Below, piece by piece: positions 1 to 6,005 of a DNA stretch of 12,428 nt; positions within the stretch are counted from its first letter, which is position 1; the number at the start of each line of letters is the position of its first letter. The stretch is from positions 1-12,428 of the forward strand of contig CALBXV010000432.1 in assembly GCA_937890045.1 (NCBI GenBank), read 5' to 3'. The notes beneath the pieces are model-generated. The model was not told the origin of the DNA. It worked only from the letters and a program-made list of their open reading frames with translations, and did not search any database. Position numbers and translations under genes: made by a program. Source of the stretch: an uncultured archaeon (GTDB lineage: Archaea; Thermoproteota; Nitrososphaeria; Nitrososphaerales; CALBXV01).

Positions 1-2
1 TC

Positions 3-281
3 TTAATCATAGATACTCCAGAATTTCTTCTTCTTCTTCTTTATCTTTCCCTTATCAGGTAGTTTGTCAACATGCTTTTTATAATCAGATTTCATTTTTG
101 CCAATTCTTCTTCAGTAGCAGGCTTCTTTCTTTTCTTTATCTCCGCATCCTTAAATTTTTTATATTTCTCCATTCCCTTCTTGATAGACGCCTTCTTATC
201 CCAAATACACTTATCCTTGTTTTTAGGGTCTTGTGTCCACCCTTCTGGACATTTTATCTTAGCCACCTGGATACCACACAT
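3..281 (-). CDS. Lysine-rich small basic protein
   Basis: A 92-aa protein of unknown function. About a third of its residues are lysine (30 by my count), and there is a run of six lysines near the C-terminus before FWSIYD. The N-terminal part carries two cysteines in a CPEGW...DKC arrangement about 15 residues apart; the middle is charged and probably helical. Such composition suits nucleic-acid binding or a disordered basic tail, but no family is recognised. The ATG lies inside the end of the upstream gene (23-bp overlap) and has no clear SD, so translation probably depends on coupling; a GTG five codons in is an alternative start. It is the most distal gene of the minus-strand block that is visible, ending three bases from the window edge. 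Confidence 0.7.
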   Translation of the reverse strand: MCGIQVAKIKCPEGWTQDPKNKDKCIWDKKASIKKGMEKYKKFKDAEIKKRKKPATEEELAKMKSDYKKHVDKLPDKGKIKKKKKKFWSIYD

Positions 282-942
282 CTGACTGAAAATCTATTCC
301 AATCGACCCAAGCAACCTGTCTCTTTCATCAGAATCAATATAATGAAAAGCTTCTAAAGACCCTTTTTGACTATATAAATTCCTCTGTAATTTTCTTATC
401 CAATCCCCTGGGCCTCCCCTCTTCAACACACTTGGGCCTTGAGAATACAAAGCTTCTTTTGCATACTTTGCTAAAAATTGAGGAACACCCCCAGCCTCTC
501 GATATTGAGCTACATGAGGTAATTCATCCTTTACTATTCCTGTTAACATCATCTTAGCCGACTCCCTTCCTTTTTTGCCTCCCCCACTTCTTGCATACTC
601 TCTTCTTATATCGGCCATAGATATATATATGGTATTCCCAAGTGTAAATGGTCTACCCTGTGACATACCTGCAAGCAACGCAGGGGTAGGTCTAATCTTT
701 ATTCCTTCTTTTGAAAGTTCATCTGACACTTCTGGAATAATGCCGTATCCATCCCAGTTCTTATTTAATCTTTTCGTTCTTTTTTCATCTTTCTTTCTCT
801 TCTCTTTAAGCTTTTGATCCTCTCTTATCGAGTATTCGCGCTTATCTTCTGAAGGCAGTTGGTTAATATCAACTGAGGTTTCATCAACAACAGTAGTCAT
901 TAAATCAAATACTATATCATCAGTTTTTTTACCGTTCGGCAT
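259..942 (-). CDS. Zincin-like protein with DELPH in place of HExxH
   Basis: A 227-aa protein. Residues 35-65 are strongly charged and Lys/Arg-rich. Residues 100-165 read like the core of a zinc metallopeptidase of the DUF4157 type: a GNTIYIS strand, a helix, then DELPHVAQYREAGG at about 139-152 and an aromatic/Lys-rich helix. A later SLEAFH stretch (195-200) sits where such families carry a third ligand region (E..EA). The first His of HExxH is Asp here; the codon is GAT where CAT would restore it, so one base change separates it from a canonical motif. Known relatives occur in phage and contractile-injection-system loci. Here it may be an inactive structural relative, or the alignment may be fortuitous. 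It lies downstream of the packaging genes, with a 14-bp overlap with the gene before it. Confidence 0.6.
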   Translation of the reverse strand: MPNGKKTDDIVFDLMTTVVDETSVDINQLPSEDKREYSIREDQKLKEKRKKDEKRTKRLNKNWDGYGIIPEVSDELSKEGIKIRPTPALLAGMSQGRPFTLGNTIYISMADIRREYARSGGGKKGRESAKMMLTGIVKDELPHVAQYREAGGVPQFLAKYAKEALYSQGPSVLKRGGPGDWIRKLQRNLYSQKGSLEAFHYIDSDERDRLLGSIGIDFQSDVWYPGG

Positions 943-1129
943 CTCTTACATCTACTTTCTTTTCTAAAAATTTTGTAAGCTTCTTTTCATCTTTCTTCAT
1001 CTCCACATATGAAGACAGTACGTACTCTATATTAAGTATTCTTTTCTGTAAAGTCAAGATCATAGAATATAGTTCTTCTATCCCCCTCCTCATGTCATGT
1101 TTTGAAACTGTTCTTTTATGCTTCGCCAT
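929..1129 (-). CDS. Small helical phage protein, unknown function
   Basis: A 66-aa basic protein predicted by eye to be almost entirely helical. From about residue 14 to 60 there is a heptad-like pattern (GIEELYSMILTLQKRIL...), consistent with a short coiled coil. No family is recognised. It overlaps the next gene by 14 bp and the preceding one by 14 bp, as expected for co-transcribed phage genes. The SD is weak; a second ATG (residue 13, followed by RRGIEEL) is a possible alternative start. A structural or packaging accessory role is only inferred from position. Confidence 0.6.
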   Translation of the reverse strand: MAKHKRTVSKHDMRRGIEELYSMILTLQKRILNIEYVLSSYVEMKKDEKKLTKFLEKKVDVRDAER

Positions 1130-1346
1130 CTATCATTATCTTTTCAGGTATTATCATACCATCTATAATTGCAAGTATCCGCCTCATAGCATCCACATCT
1201 GTTGATGTTCTGTTTATTAATCCAAAGTTCCCAAGTTTTTTTGATATATATTTCATCTCTTTAATAGCTTCATCAAGATTTAGACATTCTACAGGATCAT
1301 ATCTTAACTTAAGATAAGTTTCTGCCTTTTCTGGTATATTATCCAT
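1116..1346 (-). CDS. Small hypothetical protein
   Basis: A 76-aa mixed-charge protein with no recognised domain. It has two probable helices (residues 5-35 and 50-66) and ends in DGEA. The start codon directly abuts the stop of the upstream metallophosphoesterase gene (no spacer) and there is no obvious SD, so translation is probably coupled to that gene. It overlaps the next gene by 14 bp. Function unknown; its place in the minus-strand block suggests packaging or morphogenesis, but the protein itself does not show this. Confidence 0.6.
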   Translation of the reverse strand: MDNIPEKAETYLKLRYDPVECLNLDEAIKEMKYISKKLGNFGLINRTSTDVDAMRRILAIIDGMIIPEKIMIDGEA

Positions 1347-2327
1347 TTACATATAAAACGGATACCATGTACCCGTAGTCTTAGCAACTCCATTCTTGTT
1401 AACGTAAATATCTACTATCCAAAATCCTGTATGCGATGATAACCTCTTACCTCGCATCCATGCAGTCTGCCTCTGAAACGACCCTGCACTATAACAATGA
1501 ATATGCCTATCATACAAATACATACTCTTGTGAACATGCCCTAACATCATAACATTAGGCTTCTGACCACCAGTTAAAGCTTCTACTATCTTCTGTATCC
1601 TGTAACTGACAGCATAACTATTACCATCCTCACCATGCCATAACCTCACAGTAGCACTGTCACCTAACGCAATAGTCCCCTCATCATGCCCTAAAAACTC
1701 AGCATGCTCAATAGCATCACATATATCTTGGACTATTATAGCTCCATTACCCTTTACAAACCATCTATCGTGGTTTCCATCAATAGCATACAAAGGAGCA
1801 GGACATCTGCTCATATACTCAATAGCTACCTTCTTCTGCTCATGGTAACCTATCCTATCAAGCTCGTATACATGACCAGCTCTATTCGACATACCTTCAG
1901 TTAAATCACCTACCTGACATACAATATCACACTTTTCTGACTCAAACTCCTTAAATGCAATATCAACTAAATCATATAAACAATACTTACTACCAAAATG
2001 TATGTCACCCATTACACCTATTCTCGTCCTCTCACCCTTTAAATTGACAACTGGGATGATAGGCTGACCTGGAGATACACGACCCCCCTTAGCAATTGCA
2101 TCAATCTCTTTATCAGAGTAAACTTCAGCTATCCGACGTAATGAAGAACTCCTCTCAATATCAGCTACGTTTAAATCCTTTTTTGCCTTCCTTATATACC
2201 TATTTAAAGAAGATGGCTTAATCCCGAAATTCTCACTAGTCTTCTCAGCTCCATGCAATACATAATAACTGACTACTTCTTCAAGCCTCTCGTTACTTAC
2301 TACTACACTACTTTTATTCTTTTTCAT
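1347..2327 (-). CDS. HTH-metallophosphoesterase fusion
   Basis: A 326-aa predicted calcineurin-like metallophosphoesterase. All the metal-binding blocks of this superfamily are visible: GDIH (107-110), GDL (140-142), GNHD (184-187), WHGED (230-234) and GHVH (263-266), so a working two-metal site is likely. The N-terminal 50 residues resemble a helix-turn-helix: a LEEVVSYYVLHGAEKTSENFGIK-type helix pair, then SSLNRYIRKAKK as a recognition helix. The substrate is unknown; the family includes Mre11/SbcD-like nucleases and phosphodiesterases. DNA is a reasonable guess given the HTH. The start has a good SD (GAGGGG, about 8 bases upstream) and overlaps the end of the terminase-like gene by 14 bp, so the two are probably made together. 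It may process or bind DNA during packaging, though that is inference. Confidence 0.88.
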   Translation of the reverse strand: MKKNKSSVVVSNERLEEVVSYYVLHGAEKTSENFGIKPSSLNRYIRKAKKDLNVADIERSSSLRRIAEVYSDKEIDAIAKGGRVSPGQPIIPVVNLKGERTRIGVMGDIHFGSKYCLYDLVDIAFKEFESEKCDIVCQVGDLTEGMSNRAGHVYELDRIGYHEQKKVAIEYMSRCPAPLYAIDGNHDRWFVKGNGAIIVQDICDAIEHAEFLGHDEGTIALGDSATVRLWHGEDGNSYAVSYRIQKIVEALTGGQKPNVMMLGHVHKSMYLYDRHIHCYSAGSFQRQTAWMRGKRLSSHTGFWIVDIYVNKNGVAKTTGTWYPFYM

Positions 2328-3108
2328 CCATATTCCCCTCTATCTCTAAATTATCACTACGCTTAGCACCTTCTAACTCCTGAGGAGTGAATCCACTAAA
2401 CATACCTACTATTCCCATCTCCTTCTGCCGAACTGTAGTACCCATTGTCCCAACAGCTTTGCCCAACTCTTTCGTAGCCTGCAACACTATGTTCATATCT
2501 TCCGTATTATCAGCAAGGCACTTCAGCTTCTCTAAAATATAATGGTGGTCAATACCTAGCTCTTTAGCTACATCTAATACGGACTTTTCAATTTCTTTCA
2601 TTACTCTCTCCTGTTTTAATAATAATACCGCTTTCTTTCGGGCACTCTGAGGATTCTGCTCCCTCTCAAAAGCATCCATGTAAGACTTAACTGGACCCAT
2701 ACCAACAGCTATATTAGTAGCAAATATCCGCTCACGCTTAGTAGGCTCTTTACGTTCTTCTATTCGCTGCTGAGAAGTCTTCTTCTTACCTGAAAATGTG
2801 TACCTATCTGGATGCTTGTCAAAATCAGTATCCATGTATGTATCATTCCTATTAATAAACGTCCCTACTACCGTCCTAACCCAACCTTTGCTCCACTTAT
2901 AATTCTTCCTGTCTCCTGGATGCGGCAATATATTTGATACTTTTAATAACTGAACTATACATCCATCATCACTCTTTACCCAATTTCCCTCAGAACCATT
3001 ACGCCAATCATTCAATACCTCTGGCGGATTACCACCAAAGTAATTGCTAAGATCATCTTTATTATCGAATATATAGTGACTAATTCCCTTTATCGTTCCG
3101 AATCTCAT
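2314..3108 (-). CDS. terS: Terminase small subunit-like protein with extra N-terminal domain
   Basis: A 264-aa protein in two parts. Residues about 122-225 match the style of phage terminase small subunits: a helical start (RERIFATNIAVGMGPVKSYMDAF), then SARKKAVLLLKQERVMKEIEK, which corresponds to the usual 'ARxxAsxLLxxpxVxxxI' signature, then oligomerisation helices and LGKAVGTMG. Small terminase subunits recognise viral DNA and regulate the large subunit's packaging ATPase/nuclease. Residues 1-108 form a separate domain rich in Trp, Asp and Gly (NWVKSDDGCIVQLLK, WVRTVVGTFI, DRYTFSGK) that is not part of the ordinary small subunit. The start has a GGGAG SD and lies inside the preceding gene (29-bp overlap). 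The large subunit is not in the window; it would be expected further left. Confidence 0.7.
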   Translation of the reverse strand: MRFGTIKGISHYIFDNKDDLSNYFGGNPPEVLNDWRNGSEGNWVKSDDGCIVQLLKVSNILPHPGDRKNYKWSKGWVRTVVGTFINRNDTYMDTDFDKHPDRYTFSGKKKTSQQRIEERKEPTKRERIFATNIAVGMGPVKSYMDAFEREQNPQSARKKAVLLLKQERVMKEIEKSVLDVAKELGIDHHYILEKLKCLADNTEDMNIVLQATKELGKAVGTMGTTVRQKEMGIVGMFSGFTPQELEGAKRSDNLEIEGNMDEKE

Positions 3109-3304
3109 GCAGCTCCCTAATCTGTAAAACTAAACTGTCTATTAAATGTGACACTGCCATTGGAATATTATAAATAACACCGTCTATCTCTATGTTAATA
3201 TCCCTCCTATCTCCCCTATTAGAACTTTCAATTAGCTCCTTTAAAAACTCCTCCTGCAACTCTGGAGATAAATTTGATAAACTTTTTATTTCTTCAGCAC
3301 TCAT
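3080..3304 (-). CDS. Small acidic protein, first gene of the minus-strand block
   Basis: A 74-aa hypothetical protein with an acidic helical N-terminal half (EEIKSLSNLSPELQEEFLKELI), a short strand pair (INIEIDGVIYNIP) and a C-terminal helix (AVSHLIDSLVLQIREL). No family is recognised with confidence. It opens the leftward block and overlaps the terminase-like gene by 29 bp. There is no clear SD before its ATG. If the candidate promoter noted just upstream is used, the leader would be only about 10 bases, which would favour nearly leaderless translation. Confidence 0.6.
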   Translation of the reverse strand: MSAEEIKSLSNLSPELQEEFLKELIESSNRGDRRDINIEIDGVIYNIPMAVSHLIDSLVLQIRELHEIRNDKGN

Positions 3305-3319
3305 GATATAATCTATAAC

Positions 3320-3348
3320 AATTTAATCTAATTGCCCATGTGAATCAA
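3320..3348 (-). promoter_or_regulatory. Candidate leftward promoter
   Basis: On the minus strand TTGATT (3348-3343) and TAAATT (3325-3320) are separated by exactly 17 bp. Transcription would begin about 10 bases before the ATG at 3304, giving a very short leader; this fits the lack of an SD there. In AT-rich DNA such matches also arise by chance. Confidence 0.3.
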
Positions 3349-3390
3349 GAAGTTTATATGATTTTGATACGCCTTATTCTTCTATATGGT

Positions 3391-3407
3391 ATCCCCTTAA
3401 CGGGGAT
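3391..3407. repeat. Perfect GC dyad, candidate operator
   Basis: ATCCCC and GGGGAT form perfect 6-bp arms around TTAAC. The GC-rich core stands out in AT-rich surroundings and is centred between the two divergent blocks. Outer CTTATT (3373-3378) and AATAAG (3415-3420) are also complementary, but with unequal flanks. There is no adjacent T-run, so a binding site for a regulator is more likely than a terminator. Confidence 0.45.
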
Positions 3408-3421
3408 TATCGAAAATAAGA

Positions 3422-3453
3422 TTTACGTTAATTTACATTTTAATATTTATAAT
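3422..3453 (+). promoter_or_regulatory. Candidate rightward promoter
   Basis: A perfect TATAAT lies at 3448-3453, about 45 bp before the first rightward start codon. The best -35-like hexamer is TTTACG at 3422-3427, which leaves a 20-bp spacer, longer than ideal for sigma-70-type polymerase. TATACT at 3459-3464, with TTTACA at 3432-3437 (21-bp spacer), is an alternative. The -10 is convincing by sequence; the -35 is not. Confidence 0.35.
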
Positions 3454-3497
3454 TTTTATATACTTATACACACTAACAATCAACCAAGGAGGTTCAC

Positions 3498-3830
3498 ATG
3501 AACCCAGAACAAATAAACAAACTCCTAGTTTCTGGTCACATCACTCAAGATGAAGCCATTGATCTCAAGGAACAGTGGGCGAGGGCACAGGTATCTAATA
3601 AGGTCGACGATGCCGTGATGGATAAGATGGATGATACACATGATCCTGATATCTTTCTAGCAAAGGCTATGGTAGAAATAGAGAACAAGTCACTAGCAGA
3701 GCGCAGACGAGTATGTAGGCAGATGGCTCATATGGCTGACTTGCAATCTGGAATGGCTTCTCAGACAAACCTGAGGTTCCTAGCAAGACGTTGGGGACAA
3801 CTAGCCTTCTTACTCAGAAGGGTGAGGTAA
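3498..3830 (+). CDS. Hypothetical protein, first gene of the rightward block
   Basis: A 110-aa protein of unknown function. The N-terminal 28 residues (PEQINKLLVSGHITQDEAIDLKEQW) form two helices around a turn, loosely like the short SHOCT motif that often sits at protein ends; the match is weak. The middle is acidic (DDAVMDKMDDTHD) and the C-terminal third is Arg-rich and helical (AERRRVCRQM ... LARRWGQLAFLLRRVR), which could bind nucleic acid. The start has a near-perfect AAGGAGG SD, the strongest in the window. Its base composition is visibly more G+C-rich than that of the genes after it. A structured hairpin follows its stop at once, so it may be expressed largely on its own. Confidence 0.75.
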   Translation: MNPEQINKLLVSGHITQDEAIDLKEQWARAQVSNKVDDAVMDKMDDTHDPDIFLAKAMVEIENKSLAERRRVCRQMAHMADLQSGMASQTNLRFLARRWGQLAFLLRRVR

Positions 3831-3841
3831 GCTTATACGGA

Positions 3842-3911
3842 ATAGGTGAGGGAAATCCAGCTTAGAACTGACAATCAGAAGTGGATGGAGCCCTCACCTG
3901 TCCTCCTTTTT
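3842..3911 (+). ncRNA. Long nested hairpin with CCTCC/T tail: terminator, attenuator or small RNA
   Basis: Arms AGGTGAGGG (3844-3852) and CCCTCACCT (3891-3899) pair perfectly over 9 bp, extended by one wobble and one A-T pair. Inside, ATCCA (3855-3859) pairs with TGGAT (3882-3886), CTT (3861-3863) with AAG (3879-3881), and CTGA (3868-3871) with TCAG (3875-3878) around a CAA loop. This gives one long stem with small internal loops. After the stem comes GTCCTCC and then five T (3907-3911). The T-run is seven bases from the stem, further than in a typical intrinsic terminator, so a terminator is plausible but not ideal. It starts 11 bases after the stop of the 110-aa gene. CCTCCTT (3902-3908) is complementary to that gene's SD. 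Confidence 0.6.
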
Positions 3912-3960
3912 AATGCTTATGGGCCTATATTGTATATATATTATATAAAGAGTTAATTAA

Positions 3961-4272
3961 GTGTACTACTATTACCCTATTATAATACTATTAGGCCTTG
4001 TATTGTCCTTATACTTAAACAGGTTCTTATTAGTAATAGAATTAATATATATAATAGATATAACTTGGGCATTAACAATAATAATAAAAGGATGGTGTAT
4101 CTTCACTACTAAAGAATACAAAGAACAATTAGCGCAGTTAAAGAAAGAAAGAGAATGTTATCTCGACTTTGATTTTGACCAATATGCACTAGGTTATACT
4201 GATGCACTAATACATGAGATAGAAACAATTCTTATGAAAAGGAAAAAAGGAGACAATCATGATACTACTTAA
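3961..4272 (+). CDS. Small membrane protein with charged cytoplasmic tail
   Basis: A 103-aa protein predicted from a GTG start (in-frame, preceded by AAAGAG about 9 bases upstream, a weak SD). Residues 5-22 (PIIILLGLVLSLYL) and about 24-46 are long hydrophobic stretches, so one hairpin of two membrane helices is likely. They are followed by a charged helical tail (KEYKEQLAQLKKERE) and an acidic segment ending in MKRKKGDNHDTT. No family is recognised. The region before it (3912-3960) is an alternating A/T tract that could hold a promoter, but no clean hexamer pair is visible. It overlaps the next small gene by 14 bp. Confidence 0.6.
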   Translation: MYYYYPIIILLGLVLSLYLNRFLLVIELIYIIDITWALTIIIKGWCIFTTKEYKEQLAQLKKERECYLDFDFDQYALGYTDALIHEIETILMKRKKGDNHDTT

Positions 4273-4414
4273 AAAACCTAAAAATATCCAAGTAACAAAG
4301 TGGTTACGAAAGTGTGACTTACAGTGGCTTGAGAGTGAAAAGATTCGTCTTCAGGCAAAAGGATTTAATCCTGAAATTGTTAAACTTAATAATAGATATT
4401 CACTATGGAGGTAA
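4259..4414 (+). CDS. 51-aa hypothetical protein
   Basis: The ATG at 4259 has an excellent SD (AAAGGAG, about 6-7 bases upstream) and opens a 51-codon frame that fills the gap between the membrane protein and the zinc-binding protein. The product begins MILLKKPKNIQVTKWLRK and ends RYSLWR; it is basic, with a predicted helix over residues 11-35 (KWLRKCDLQWLESEKIRLQAKG). Function is unknown. A competing frame that begins about 4314 is really the 5' extension of the next gene and lacks an SD there, so this small gene is the better call. Confidence 0.6.
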   Translation: MILLKKPKNIQVTKWLRKCDLQWLESEKIRLQAKGFNPEIVKLNNRYSLWR

Positions 4415-4424
4415 TATAGAATTA

Positions 4425-4619
4425 ATGAAATGTTGCATATGTAAAAATGAAATAAAACCTGATGCTATATCAGGTTGGGATAAAGGGCACAATCCATATC
4501 CAGTAAGAGATAAAGGAAAGTGTTGTGGTGAATGTAATGATACAATAGTACTTCCAAAAAGATTATCTGATTATTTCATAACCTCCCCATTAAACTGGCA
4601 AAAGGAGAGTAAACTATGA
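4425..4619 (+). CDS. Small zinc-binding phage protein
   Basis: A 64-aa protein with two cysteine pairs: CCICKNEI near residues 3-10 and GKCCGECN near 31-38, around a GWDKGHNPYPVRDKGKC loop. This pattern (CxxC ... GHNPxPv ... CCxxCN) is common in small phage proteins of unknown function and should fold around one zinc ion. The ATG at 4425 is preferred over upstream in-frame codons because the protein pattern starts there; a GGAGG lies 13 bases upstream, somewhat far. The stop forms an ATGA junction with the next gene. Its role is unknown, possibly an early regulator or host-takeover factor. Confidence 0.75.
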   Translation: MKCCICKNEIKPDAISGWDKGHNPYPVRDKGKCCGECNDTIVLPKRLSDYFITSPLNWQKESKL

Positions 4620-4801
4620 CTGACACAATGGATAAATGTTCAATCAACAATGATTTTGGTCAATGTAAAAACAAACCTACTGTAGACATATTTGGTATTG
4701 AACTGTGTGATAATCATCATTATATTTTATTTAATATGTCCGACAATATCATTACCAAACTACCAAATAAAAATAAAAAATTAGATAAAGGAGAAAAATG
4801 A
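4616..4801 (+). CDS. Small Cys/His protein, possible zinc knuckle
   Basis: A 61-aa protein with cysteines at about 8, 17 and 31 and paired histidines at 34-35 (CSINNDFGQCKN ... LCDNHH). C...C...CxxHH spacing suggests a small metal-binding site, though one ligand is less certain. The C-terminus is lysine-rich. It starts in an ATGA overlap with the previous gene, has a good AAAGGAG SD, and overlaps the following gene by four bases. Function unknown. Confidence 0.65.
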   Translation: MTDTMDKCSINNDFGQCKNKPTVDIFGIELCDNHHYILFNMSDNIITKLPNKNKKLDKGEK

Positions 4802-4971
4802 GAATGTATTTAAGTGAATGTTGTGACGCATTGCCTTATACTGAGACATATGAAAATATGGGTAAATGTAGCAAGTGCAAAGAAGACTCGATGTTTTATG
4901 AGGAGACTCTTATTGGAGGCTCTATGTACGTGGAAAACGTAGACGATTTATCGTTTTTGGATGAAGAATGA
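4798..4971 (+). CDS. 57-aa zinc-ribbon-like protein
   Basis: This gene codes for 57 residues from ATG 4798 (SD AAAGGAG just upstream) to TGA 4969-4971. The product begins MRMYLSECCDALPYTET, then GKCSKCKED, giving a CC ... CxxC zinc-ribbon pattern within the first 30 residues, followed by an acidic C-terminal tail (VENVDDLSFLDEE). Similar 'CCxA ... GxCxxC' mini-proteins are frequent in phage early regions. It is embedded between two coupled genes, with 4-base overlaps on both sides. A second ATG two codons in is an alternative start. Confidence 0.7.
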   Translation: MRMYLSECCDALPYTETYENMGKCSKCKEDSMFYEETLIGGSMYVENVDDLSFLDEE

Positions 4972-5393
4972 AAATAATAATAGGAACTATCTTAGTATTA
5001 TTTAGTTTAAATACTATACTTATTAAGTATGGTCATACCACAATCAAAAGGACGGGAAGAATTATCATGGATAAAACTTATTTCATAACAAAAACGCTAT
5101 TATTGTGGCTTGAACATATAGCTATGATATTCTCTGGTTTAGTATTCGGACTTTGGATAGCAAAAAGAAAATCTAAGAAAAACGAGATTAGCCAGCCAAT
5201 ACTAACAAGAGAGGAAGTTAGATCTATTGTAAAAGCAGAAAACATTGGGCCAGTAGCAGAAGCAAAAGAGATAACTAAAGAAAAACCAAAGGAATCAATA
5301 TGTCCTGAATGGGGAAAAGAATTTGTTAGTGCCATTGGACAAGTATGGTTAGAAAAGAACTTTGGTAAAAGTAATATAATAGGGAGAACATAA
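4968..5393 (+). CDS. Membrane-anchored protein, one or two membrane helices
   Basis: A 141-aa frame that starts in an ATGA overlap. Residues 2-19 (KIIIGTILVLFSLNTILI) and 40-64 (ITKTLLLWLEHIAMIFSGLVFGLWI) are hydrophobic; the rest is a charged, probably cytoplasmic domain with a Lys/Glu-rich linker (AKEITKEKPKES). An internal ATG at 5067 (residue 34) has a better SD (GGGAAGA) than the first ATG and would give a 108-aa protein with a single membrane helix. Both products may be made. No family is recognised. Basic residues follow the second helix (AKRKSKKNE), which points to a cytoplasmic C-terminus. Confidence 0.6.
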   Translation: MKIIIGTILVLFSLNTILIKYGHTTIKRTGRIIMDKTYFITKTLLLWLEHIAMIFSGLVFGLWIAKRKSKKNEISQPILTREEVRSIVKAENIGPVAEAKEITKEKPKESICPEWGKEFVSAIGQVWLEKNFGKSNIIGRT

Positions 5394-5618
5394 ATGCCAA
5401 AAAATAATAGCCTATGGGCAGTAATAGAAGAACTAAGAGCAGAAATAGAGCAAGTTGAGTCATATTATAAAAATGCCTTAGATAAAGCTGAATTGTCTAT
5501 ACAGGAAGTAGAGGTTAGAAATGCTAAACAAAGACAGATAATAGAAGACCAGAAGAGTTTCATGTCGGATTTTACAGAAGGAAGAAGGCAACATGAAAGA
5601 GAGCAGGAAATTGAGTAA
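5394..5618 (+). CDS. Short coiled-coil protein
   Basis: A 74-aa acidic protein that is helical throughout, with a clear heptad-like pattern (WAVIEELRAEIEQVESYYKNALDKAELSI...), so a coiled-coil oligomer is likely. The start immediately follows the previous stop and has an AGGGAG SD 7 bases upstream. Its end overlaps the next gene by 26 bp. Function unknown. Confidence 0.65.
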   Translation: MPKNNSLWAVIEELRAEIEQVESYYKNALDKAELSIQEVEVRNAKQRQIIEDQKSFMSDFTEGRRQHEREQEIE

Positions 5619-5817
5619 AACAATAGATAAACAACAACATGAATTTAAATGCCCTGCATGTAATGCAAATGATATAGAGGTAAGAGCATGGGTAAAATTA
5701 AATTCTATCAGTGATATTCAAATATCCGAGTTGGTATCAGAAGGTTATCTTGCAGATGTTGATCACTGGTGTAACGAATGCCACACTCATATTGTACCTG
5801 ATTTGAGAATAAAATGA
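5593..5817 (+). CDS. Zinc-ribbon protein
   Basis: A 74-aa protein with two CxxC pairs: CPACNAND (about residues 20-27) and WCNECHTH (about 59-66), separated by a helix (ISDIQISELVSEGYLADVDHW). This is a standard four-Cys zinc ribbon/treble-clef layout and could bind nucleic acid or protein. It starts inside the coiled-coil gene with a modest SD (GAAGG) and ends in an ATGA overlap with the next gene. Specific function unknown. Confidence 0.7.
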   Translation: MKESRKLSKTIDKQQHEFKCPACNANDIEVRAWVKLNSISDIQISELVSEGYLADVDHWCNECHTHIVPDLRIK

Positions 5818-6005
5818 AAGCAATAACAATAAGTAAATTCGGAATAGACTGGTATCACTTTGGAGATATACCACAAGGCCATTTATATATAACTGTCAAA
5901 AACCTTAGACAGTCATCAGATAAAAAGGCGCTCAAAACAGCAAAAGAACTGAATCCAAACTTTAAATATGTAATAAAGGAGAAGAAAAATGATTCAAAAG
6001 ACTAA
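5814..6005 (+). CDS. Small hypothetical protein
   Basis: A 63-aa basic protein with an apparent beta-rich start (KAITISKFGIDWYHFGDIPQGHLYITV) and a lysine-rich helix (DKKALKTAKELNPNFKYVIKEKK). The motif resembles nothing I can name. It begins in an ATGA overlap with the zinc-ribbon gene and overlaps the next gene by 17 bp, so it is probably translationally coupled on both sides. Confidence 0.55.
   Translation: MKAITISKFGIDWYHFGDIPQGHLYITVKNLRQSSDKKALKTAKELNPNFKYVIKEKKNDSKD

Larger units (their letters stand above)
3305..3497. promoter_or_regulatory. Divergent intergenic control region
   Basis: This 193-bp AT-rich spacer lies between leftward and rightward gene blocks and holds no convincing ORF. 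It must carry start signals for both directions. Visible elements are a GC dyad near the middle, candidate promoters on each strand (listed separately), a 6-base repeat ATTTAC spaced 10 bp apart (3421 and 3431), and a strong AAGGAGG ribosome binding site for the rightward gene at 3486-3492. It is the natural place for the early/late transcription switch. Confidence 0.7.

Noticed and set aside
72..817. Two open frames on the plus strand (161 and 80 codons).
   Set aside because: They lie antisense to the minus-strand genes at 3-942, read as Phe/Leu/Ser-rich mirror translations, and lack SD sites. The minus-strand frames show protein-like motifs and tiled overlaps.
3912..3960. An archaeal TATA box or a sigma-70 promoter in the alternating A/T tract before the gene at 3961.
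   Set aside because: Several overlapping TATA-like hexamers occur, but no acceptable -35 or upstream element at the right distance; the composition alone explains them.
4314..4424. A longer start for the zinc-binding protein at 4425.
   Set aside because: The extension lacks an SD and covers a separate 51-codon gene with an excellent SD (4259-4414); the conserved-looking Cys pattern starts at the later ATG.
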